Notes under the pieces: model-generated
Told to the model about the DNA's origin: nothing
What the model saw: the letters and a program-made list of their open reading frames with translations, nothing else
Database searches by the model: none
In this document: positions 54,489-64,000 of the stretch, one piece after another
Layout: every line of letters starts with the position of its first letter
Position numbering within the stretch: position 1 is the first letter of the stretch
Source: Gammaproteobacteria bacterium
Lineage (GTDB): Bacteria > Pseudomonadota > Gammaproteobacteria > Pseudomonadales > Azotimanducaceae
Direction of reading: 5' to 3'
NCBI GenBank assembly: GCA_028824555.1
Contig: JAPPDJ010000172.1
Location: 1-64,000, forward strand
Length of the DNA: 64,000 nucleotides
Made by a program: the position numbers and the translations under genes

Positions 54489-54884
54489 TTAAGACGCCGC
54501 ATCGCTCATGCGCTCGCGGCGCACCCACCAAGCGGCCAGCAGCAGCACGGCGGCCATGGCGAGGTCGGCAAGCAAGGACGGCGTCGCGAGCGCGGCCTCG
54601 TGGTTGCCCCAGGCCAAGAGGCGCAGTCCCGCAGTCGCGCCCGGCAACAGCGCCGCGGCGAACAGCCAACTCGGCTGCGCCTTCCATGCCCCCACCAAGG
54701 CGAGCAGTGCGCCGATGAGGAAGTAGGTGCCCGTGATGCCGATCTGCGCGCCGCGGGCCGACTCGTCGAGGAGGGCCATGCCGATCCGCTCCGCGGCCCG
54801 CCCCGGGTTCAGCACCCATGCGAGGGCGTTGGCGAGCAAGTAGGCCGCTGGCAGGCAGGCGAGGATGCGAACGACGCGGTTTAT
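54489..54884 (-). CDS. Small four-helix membrane protein, possible ATA start
   Basis: About 131 residues with four hydrophobic segments (RILACLPAAYLLANALAWV, IGITGTYFLIGALLALVGAW, SWLFAAALLPGATAGLRLL, LLADLAMAAVLLLAAWWV). The track begins at TTG 54839, which cuts the first helix. Reading 15 codons further back restores it and reaches ATA 54884, which has AAGGAG at ideal distance; no ATG, GTG or TTG is better placed. Function unknown; follows the esterase gene by 14 bp, so likely same operon. Confidence 0.65.
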   Translation of the reverse strand: MNRVVRILACLPAAYLLANALAWVLNPGRAAERIGMALLDESARGAQIGITGTYFLIGALLALVGAWKAQPSWLFAAALLPGATAGLRLLAWGNHEAALATPSLLADLAMAAVLLLAAWWVRRERMSDAAS

Positions 54885-54898
54885 CGGTCTCTCCTTCC

Positions 54899-55792
54899 CT
54901 ATGCCGTTACCCGGTCGAAGAACGCGCCGATGGCGGCCAGCGCTTGGGCAGACTCCGGTAGGTTCGGATTGTGCTGGAAGACGTGGAAGGCACCGTCGAA
55001 CACCTCTAGCTCCACATCGACGCCGGCTTCCCTGGCGCGCTCCGCAAGGCGAGTGGAATCGTCGAGCAGCACCTCGAAGTCGCCCACCTGAATCAGCAGA
55101 GGCGGCAGCCCGGCTAGATCACCGAAGAGCGGGGAAACGCCGGGAGTGGTCGAGGGCGTGTCGCCGCAATACAACCCGGCCATGGGCACGAGCACGCCAC
55201 CGTCGATCATGGGGTCTGCGTCGGCCCGTGTGCGGACGCTCTCGCCCGATGCGGTGAGGTCGGTCCAGGGGGACAGCAGCACGGCGCCGGCCGGTTGCGG
55301 TTTGCCCTGCTCCTTGAGAGCGAGGAGGCAAGCGAGGGTGAGGCCGCCACCGGCGGAGTCTCCGGCGATGACGATCTGGCCGGGTGCGATGCCCCGATCA
55401 CGCAGGCGGTCGTAGCTCGCCACCGCGTCTTCCACCGCTGCCGGGTAGGGATGTTCCGGCGCGAGGCGATAGTCGATGCCGAGCACCGGTGCCCGACAGG
55501 CGCCGGAGATGCGCCCCATGAGCTCGGTGTGGGTGTTGAGGGAGCCCATCACGTAGCCGCCGCCGTGGAAGTAGAGCACGCCGCGGTCATCCCGCACGTC
55601 GGCGGCGCTGACGTGCCTTGCGGGGATGCCGCCAGCGTCCATGTTGCGCTCCGAGATGTCGTCCGGAACCGGCGTGAGCGTGGCCATGTCCTCCATGTTG
55701 CGCCGCATGGCGTGGATGTCCCCGCCCCCATCGGTGGGGCTCGGCGCGTCACGCATGGCCTGGACGGCGGCTTGCATCTCTTCGCTCGGCAT
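54899..55792 (-). CDS. Hormone-sensitive-lipase-family esterase (alpha/beta hydrolase)
   Basis: 297 residues. HGGGYVMGS (oxyanion hole), GDSAGGGL (nucleophile Ser), LLIQVGDFEVLLDDS (Asp) and DGAFHVFQ (His) make a complete bacterial family IV (HSL/GDSAG) esterase. Ser-His-Asp hydrolysis of acyl esters of short to medium chain is expected. ATG 55792. Confidence 0.92.
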   Translation of the reverse strand: MPSEEMQAAVQAMRDAPSPTDGGGDIHAMRRNMEDMATLTPVPDDISERNMDAGGIPARHVSAADVRDDRGVLYFHGGGYVMGSLNTHTELMGRISGACRAPVLGIDYRLAPEHPYPAAVEDAVASYDRLRDRGIAPGQIVIAGDSAGGGLTLACLLALKEQGKPQPAGAVLLSPWTDLTASGESVRTRADADPMIDGGVLVPMAGLYCGDTPSTTPGVSPLFGDLAGLPPLLIQVGDFEVLLDDSTRLAERAREAGVDVELEVFDGAFHVFQHNPNLPESAQALAAIGAFFDRVTA

Positions 55793-55907
55793 TTGCTGTT
55801 TCTCTCCCTACTGTGGTTGCTTTGGCCGTACAGGCGTGCAGTTGGTGGTCGCTGGCTTAAGTGTCGGCCCGAGGTGTCGCCAAGGCTCGCCCAAGACGAA
55901 CGGTGAA

Positions 55908-56618
55908 TCACCAAACGCGGTGGTGGCGGCCGAGGAACTCGAACACGGAACGCGCGGTGCCCTCGCGGGTGAGGTCGTCGCGGGCAAATCGCGCAGCGGC
56001 TGGGGAAATCGGGCGCGGGTTCGTCGTCTTCAAATGTGCCTCCGCGACCCGTTCGAGCATTGCGAACCACACCACCGACTCGGCGACGCTGGCGCCGACG
56101 GTGAGCGGACCGTGGTTGCGCAGCAGCAGCGCCCTGTTGCGGCCGAGGCTTTGCGCCAGACGAGCGCCGGCGTCGAGGCCCTGCACCTGCACTTCCTCGT
56201 CGTCGAACAGCGCCGCGTTCTCGAAGAAGATGCAGGCTTCTTGGGTGATCGGCTCGATCGGGCGCACCTCGGCGCAGAACGGCGTTCCCCACTCGGTGTG
56301 GGTGTGTGCCGCACTCACCACGTCTGCCCGGGCCGCGAGAATCGGCTGGTGAATGTAGAAGCCAGGTCGGTTGATGTCGCCGTTTCCTTCGACGAGCTCG
56401 CCTTCGGGGCCTACTAGCACGAGATCGTCCGTCGTCGCCTCCGGAAACGGCACGCCGTAGCGAAGCAGCCAGAAGCAATCGCGACGTTCCGGATCGCGAC
56501 CGCTGATGTGCCCGTCGCCGAGGTCGCCCCAGCCGAGGGCGCCGAAGATGCGATAGCCGCGGGCAAGGTCTTCCTTCAGGGCCGTTCGTGCGTCGGTCAC
56601 CGCCACAGGCCTCCGCAT
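55908..56618 (-). CDS. Class II aldolase/adducin family protein
   Basis: 236 residues. Zn ligands: AAHTHTEWG (two His) and LLRNHGPL (third His), with GDGHISGRDP at the substrate phosphate/glycine loop. Family members are fuculose-phosphate-like aldolases, epimerases or decarboxylases; no kinase or isomerase partner is adjacent. ATG 56618 taken; a GTG four or six codons later, after GGAGG, is also possible. 21 bp after yfcE. Confidence 0.88.
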   Translation of the reverse strand: MRRPVAVTDARTALKEDLARGYRIFGALGWGDLGDGHISGRDPERRDCFWLLRYGVPFPEATTDDLVLVGPEGELVEGNGDINRPGFYIHQPILAARADVVSAAHTHTEWGTPFCAEVRPIEPITQEACIFFENAALFDDEEVQVQGLDAGARLAQSLGRNRALLLRNHGPLTVGASVAESVVWFAMLERVAEAHLKTTNPRPISPAAARFARDDLTREGTARSVFEFLGRHHRVW

Positions 56619-56639
56619 TGCATAGAGCCGCGTTCCAAC

Positions 56640-57221
56640 TCAGGCAGCACCGGCAGCGAGTTCCAGGGAGCGCCGGGGAACCTCCGCCCGATGCATCGGC
56701 TCGCTGCCGGTTTCCGCAAGCTGGTGCAGTTCTGCCAGCACCCGGTCCGACTCGATTTGCAGGAAGCCGATGCTGCCCAGTCGCAGCGATTTGTTGTAGG
56801 GCAGGGTAGGGGAGCCGGGATTGACGTAGAGCACGCCCTCGACGCCGGCGGCCTCCTCGATGTGGGTGTGGCCATAGAGCACGACATCCGGCGTCGCGCC
56901 ACCGAAGCGCTGCTCCGTGCGCCGCGCCAGGATTTCGGGGCTCGCGCGCTCAGGCGAAGGGAAATCGTGGATCATCGCGACGCTGACGCCCTGGAAATCC
57001 AAAACCCAAGTGTCTTCGACGCGTGCGTCGTTGACGTGCATGTCGCCGTTGCCGCGTGCCGCCCACACCGGTGCGATGGCGGCGAGTTCGTCGAGCAGCA
57101 CCGGCGACCACAGATCGCCGGCATGGAGGATGGCGTCCACCCCCTGGAAAGCGTCGAACACCTGCGGCCAAAGCTCGCCGCCGCGAGAGATATGGGAGTC
57201 GGAAATCAGCCCAATGCGCAT
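56640..57221 (-). CDS. YfcE/MJ0936-type metallophosphodiesterase
   Basis: 193 residues. Calcineurin-like metal site: LISDSHISRGG, LHAGDLWSP, ARGNGDMH (usual GN-x-D), MIHDFP and YGHTHIEE. Hydrolyses phosphodiesters in vitro; the natural role in the family is unknown. ATG 57221 chosen over the track start 57350. Confidence 0.9.
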   Translation of the reverse strand: MRIGLISDSHISRGGELWPQVFDAFQGVDAILHAGDLWSPVLLDELAAIAPVWAARGNGDMHVNDARVEDTWVLDFQGVSVAMIHDFPSPERASPEILARRTEQRFGGATPDVVLYGHTHIEEAAGVEGVLYVNPGSPTLPYNKSLRLGSIGFLQIESDRVLAELHQLAETGSEPMHRAEVPRRSLELAAGAA

Positions 57222-57431
57222 CGGCGCTCGCGTGTTCCTTCCACCGGATCCGGCAACCCTACAGGATTCCCGCGTGCCACGCGCAGTCGTTTCGGCCTGA
57301 CGTTGCTTCGGCGGGTGGCTCAGGCCGACCTGGTGGTTCGGTACCGGCACGGCGTGAAGCCATCCCCTACGAAGAAGGCCGCGCCTAGGATCATAGGGTT
57401 GCGTGGCTCATTCGACGTGGGAGGTCGGGGG

Positions 57432-61186
<3,755 letters not shown>

Positions 61187-61190
<4 letters not shown>

Positions 61191-61660
61191 CGAGACTGAC
61201 GGCGCACCAAGAGGACGTAGATGCCGAACGCACGCCGATCGCTGGCAGTTGCTGTGTTAAAGCTGGTGATGATGTCTTCAACGCGGTCGATGTCGCCTAC
61301 CACGTCCGACTTCTTGAAGCGTACGTCGGGATCGTAGTCGGCCAGATGGCGCTTTCGCTGCATTTCGACGAACAGGCGGCCAGAGCTTCCGATCTCGTGG
61401 GTAAACGACTGCATAGCCGCCTGATCTTGACATCGGGCCCTGACAGTGCCGTGCTGCAGCGCCCTGTAGGTTTGGTGCCATGCGGCCGCACTTCGCGTCG
61501 AACCGCTGCGCGCTAGCAGATCGGCACAGCTCCTTGCCAGGCAGTGGAACATGGCGTAGTACGCTGAACTCACGGCGCGGCGCAGGTCAACCTGTCGTGG
61601 GCGGCGCGAGTTAGCATTTGTAAGGTATCGCGCCGCCCGCAGGAAGTCAGAGGGCTGCAA
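61187..61660 (-). CDS. HEPN-like small protein upstream of metH
   Basis: 157 residues. [20 protein letters not shown] and [16 protein letters not shown] suggest the all-helical HEPN superfamily common in toxin and nucleotidyltransferase-associated proteins; a clear Rx4-6H RNase motif is not evident. TTG 61660, inside the end of the preceding gene and preceded by AGAAGGAAC, is the likely start, since the track's upstream part is antisense/out-of-frame to that gene. Its stop overlaps metH's ATG (ATGA). Confidence 0.65.
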
Positions 61661-61946
61661 GTTCCTTCTCCGTGAAGTCGGACTTGGCGATGTACGAGAA
61701 GACGGGATAGGCCGCCACATCGGCTTCCTCGAGCTTCGACAGGACATGCTCGATCACCGTGACGGATCTGTGAGGATCGATGGTTCCGAGCCCTCCCTCG
61801 TAAACTGCCTTCACCCAAAGGAATTCCTCGTCGTCTTCGCCGAGTTGCGGGGAGACGGCGATCTTGACGAACGGGACTTCGTTGAGGTAGCCCCGGAGCG
61901 CCCCATCGATCACCTGCCTTGCTTGTTCGAGCGTTGCTTGCTTCAT
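61647..61946 (-). CDS. Small protein paired with the HEPN-like gene
   Basis: 99 residues, no recognised domain; DDEEFLWVKAVYEG and [17 protein letters not shown] suggest a compact alpha/beta fold. ATG 61946 behind GAGG. Its 3' end overlaps the HEPN-like gene by 14 bp, which in turn overlaps metH, so the three are coupled. Small partner-plus-HEPN pairs are often toxin-antitoxin modules; here that is only suggested by layout. Confidence 0.65.
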   Translation of the reverse strand: MKQATLEQARQVIDGALRGYLNEVPFVKIAVSPQLGEDDEEFLWVKAVYEGGLGTIDPHRSVTVIEHVLSKLEEADVAAYPVFSYIAKSDFTEKELAAL

Positions 61947-62061
61947 CGCCGTTGCCTCGGACCGCACACCTTCAATCCGCTAGTTTACGCCCGTCGTGCA
62001 TGGACGAGAAATACGAACCCTTCAGGCTGATAGGATGGCGCCACCAATCGAGGGGAGCGCC

Positions 62062-62556
62062 ATGCAGGCAACGATCACGACTGAGAAAGGGGACATCCGC
62101 TTGGACCTCTTTCCCGACCAGGCCCCGGTGACGGTGGCCAACTTCGTCAACCTTGCTTCGCGTGGCTACTACGATGGTCTCGTCTTCCACCGCGTTATCG
62201 ACAACTTCATGATTCAGGGCGGGTGTCCTAGCGGCACGGGGACGGGCGGCCCCGGCTATCAGTTCGAGGATGAGTTCACGCCAGAGTTGCGCCACGACCG
62301 GCCCGGGCGTCTTTCGATGGCGAATGCGGGCCCCGGCACCAACGGCTCGCAATTCTTCATCACCCATGTTCCAACGCCTTGGCTGGACGATGCCCACACC
62401 ATCTTCGGTGAGGTGGTGGACGGCGCGGATCAGGCGGTGGTGGATGCTATCGGTCAGGGCGACCGCATCGAATCCATCGCCATCAGTGGGGAAGTCGACG
62501 CCCTGCTCACGTCGAAGAGCGCCCGGGTCGAGGAGTGGAACGCCCGACTAGGCTGA
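62062..62556 (+). CDS. ppiB: Peptidyl-prolyl cis-trans isomerase, cyclophilin type
   Basis: 164 residues, cytoplasmic cyclophilin without signal peptide. Active-site blocks: [14 protein letters not shown] (Arg), [16 protein letters not shown] (Gln, Phe, Trp) and [10 protein letters not shown]. Catalyses prolyl isomerisation in protein folding. ATG 62062 with GAGGGGAG upstream rather than the track start 61996. Confidence 0.95.
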   Translation: MQATITTEKGDIRLDLFPDQAPVTVANFVNLASRGYYDGLVFHRVIDNFMIQGGCPSGTGTGGPGYQFEDEFTPELRHDRPGRLSMANAGPGTNGSQFFITHVPTPWLDDAHTIFGEVVDGADQAVVDAIGQGDRIESIAISGEVDALLTSKSARVEEWNARLG

Positions 62557-62579
62557 GGCGCGTTTCCCTTGGGGCCCGT

Positions 62580-63521
62580 CTATCGACTCCCTCGTTCTTC
62601 GCTGGCTCCTTTCGTGGCCTCCAGAACACGCGTGGCGGCACCGATCATCGAGGTCATGTCGCTTAGGTTGGCCGGCACGATGAGCGTGTTGCCTTCCTTG
62701 GCGAGGCTGCCGAAGCGCTCGAGGTAGTTCTCCGCCACGCGCAGTTGCATGGCCTTGTCGCCGCCCTCGGCGTTGAGCGCGTCGGCGACCTTCGTCAGCC
62801 CTGCGGCGGTGGCTTCGGCGATGGCCAGAATTGCCGCAGCCTCGCCTTGCGCCTCGTTGATTTGCTGTTCCCTCGTGGCTTCCGACTGCTTGATGACCTG
62901 CTGCTTCTCGCCCTCCGCTTCGTTGATGCGGGCGTCGCGCTCGCCTTCGGACTGCAGGATCGTGGCGCGCTTCTCGCGTTCGGCGCGCATCTGCTTTTCC
63001 ATTGCGGACACCACATCGACCGGCGGGTTGATGTTCTGGATCTCGTAGCGCAGCACCTTCACGCCCCAAGGGTCGGAGGCGCGGTCGAGTTCCTCCACCA
63101 CGCGCAGATTGATGTGGCCGCGTTCCTCGAAGGTCTTGTCGAGCTCGATCTTGCCGATCTCGCTGCGAAGGGTCGTCTGGGCGAGCTGGGAGATGGCAAA
63201 GAGGTAGTCGGCGATGCCATAGGACGCCGCCTGGGCGTCCATGATCTGCAGGTAGAGCACGCCATCGACGCCCACCTGCACGTTGTCGGAGGTGATGCAA
63301 AGCTGCTCCGGCACGTCCACCGCCTGCTCCTTCAAGGTGTGCTTGTAGGCCACGCGGTCGAGGAACGGCACCAGAAGGTGGAACCCCGCCCGCAGCGTGC
63401 GCGCGTAGCGGCCAAGGGACTCGACCACATAGGCGTTCTGCTGCGGCACGATCACCGCCGTCTTGATGATGATGATGATGGCCAGGATGGCGAGGACGCC
63501 GGCGACGATCAGGGTTTCCAA
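62580..63521 (-). CDS. SPFH/stomatin-like membrane protease-associated protein
   Basis: 313 residues. N-terminal membrane helix (VAGVLAILAIIIIIKTAVIV), SPFH domain (~20-200; QQNAYVVESLGRY, NPPVDVVSAME) and a coiled coil rich in Glu/Gln/Ala (~205-260). Similar to QmcA/YbbK. It follows an NfeD gene by three bases, the standard partnership; such pairs organise membrane quality control. Confidence 0.92.
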   Translation of the reverse strand: METLIVAGVLAILAIIIIIKTAVIVPQQNAYVVESLGRYARTLRAGFHLLVPFLDRVAYKHTLKEQAVDVPEQLCITSDNVQVGVDGVLYLQIMDAQAASYGIADYLFAISQLAQTTLRSEIGKIELDKTFEERGHINLRVVEELDRASDPWGVKVLRYEIQNINPPVDVVSAMEKQMRAEREKRATILQSEGERDARINEAEGEKQQVIKQSEATREQQINEAQGEAAAILAIAEATAAGLTKVADALNAEGGDKAMQLRVAENYLERFGSLAKEGNTLIVPANLSDMTSMIGAATRVLEATKGASEERGSR

Positions 63522-63524
63522 CTT

Positions 63525-63989
63525 CTAACCTCCTTGTTGCTGGTCGAGTTGCGCGAGCGGCTCGATGTCGAGACCGGCGCCGCGCGGCCCTACGACGCGG
63601 GCGGAACTGCCGGCGGCGATGGCCGCCTTGCCCACATTGGTGGCGTTCCACTCTGAGCCGCGCAGTTGCACGCGAGTGCGCTCGCCCACGCCTACGGCCT
63701 CGGTGACCTCCACCACCTCTCCGGCTGGCGTGCTGTCGAAGCCTGGCGCATCCCCCTTCAGCTTTTCGTAGACGCGCTTGCGGAACAGCACCATGGAGGA
63801 GAGCGAGATGCCAGCAAACGCGAGCCACTGGCCCCACAGCGGAAGGTCGGCGCCAGCGAGCTCTGCAAGCCCGACGACGATGGCCGAGACGCCCAGAAAG
63901 ATGAAGTAGAAGGCGAGGTCCGCGGCGGTCAGTTCGACCCCGGCGAGCACCGCGCCCAGAATGAGCCAACCCCACCACGGCATGGCCAT
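63525..63989 (-). CDS. NfeD-family membrane protein
   Basis: 154 residues: two to three membrane helices (WWGWLILGAVLAGVEL, AFYFIFLGVSAIVVGLAEL, GQWLAFAGISLSSMVLF) and a C-terminal OB-fold (~90-140; RVQLRGSEWNA). Short form lacking the N-terminal protease domain. Partner of the SPFH protein. Confidence 0.9.
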   Translation of the reverse strand: MAMPWWGWLILGAVLAGVELTAADLAFYFIFLGVSAIVVGLAELAGADLPLWGQWLAFAGISLSSMVLFRKRVYEKLKGDAPGFDSTPAGEVVEVTEAVGVGERTRVQLRGSEWNATNVGKAAIAAGSSARVVGPRGAGLDIEPLAQLDQQQGG

Positions 63990-64000
63990 CTTCTCCGCTG

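Noticed and set aside
57222-57431. Search for a cobalamin riboswitch or terminator around metH
   Set aside because: No B12-box-like sequence upstream of the metH operon and no clear stem plus T-run downstream.

Overview
The window is GC-rich, densely coding DNA of a gammaproteobacterium. The best taxonomic evidence is gene order on the minus strand, leuC-leuD-(gap)-leuB-asd-fimV-truA, which matches the arrangement known from Pseudomonas-like Gammaproteobacteria; fimV itself is a gammaproteobacterial marker. No rRNA, tRNA, CRISPR array, phage or complete transposon was recognised. Unusually, the gaps between genes, and in places the genes themselves, carry at least five families of short dispersed palindromic repeats.

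Layout. 1-5.7 kb: a cut fused acyl-CoA carboxylase, a phytanoyl-CoA-type dioxygenase, a small hydrolase, a GNAT acetyltransferase and an ArsI-like dioxygenase. 5.8-11.4 kb: a five-gene transport unit (LolA-like periplasmic protein, two FtsX-type permeases, ATPase, predicted outer-membrane barrel). 11.4-22 kb: accessory metabolism (Uma2 nuclease, epimerase-like VOC protein, hydrolase, tandem VOC protein, Rieske oxygenase, S41 lipoprotein protease, dienoyl-CoA isomerase-like protein, cupin, double CoA-transferase). 22-28.4 kb: truA, fimV, asd and leuBDC. 28.5-35.4 kb: cupin, PLP aminotransferase and an aco-like 2-oxoacid dehydrogenase operon (E1alpha, E1beta, AcoX-like kinase, E2). 35.4-38.1 kb: FG-GAP repeat protein and KdsD/KpsF. 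38.1-45.5 kb: a dipeptide/oligopeptide ABC operon (B-C-A-D-F order) and a POT-family peptide symporter. 45.9-51.4 kb: second Uma2 protein, class III aminotransferase, a sigma-54 activator and, divergent from it, an orphan cytochrome oxidase subunit I. 51.4-57.2 kb: two dehydrogenases, a CmcJ-type oxygenase, a small membrane protein, an esterase, a class II aldolase and a YfcE phosphodiesterase. 57.4-64 kb: metH preceded by a small HEPN-like gene pair, ppiB, and an SPFH/NfeD pair.

How it works together. Much of the window handles CoA thioesters, small acids and peptides (carboxylase, CoA-transferase, isomerase, 2-oxoacid dehydrogenase, peptide importers), consistent with a heterotroph using diverse organic substrates. 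Many minus-strand genes are translationally coupled through ATGA or GTGA overlaps.

Most interesting signals: (1) a near-consensus sigma-54 promoter directly upstream of the orphan coxI and next to a sigma-54 activator with a Cys-rich PAS domain; (2) a 45-bp palindromic unit inserted in frame in the coding regions of the AcoX-like and E2 genes, with a related piece ending the DppD gene; (3) a 75-bp element with perfect 13-bp inverted ends that supplies the stop codons of both genes flanking it, one a Uma2 nuclease; (4) the trans-envelope ABC/LolA/barrel unit; (5) a HEPN-like pair overlapping metH.
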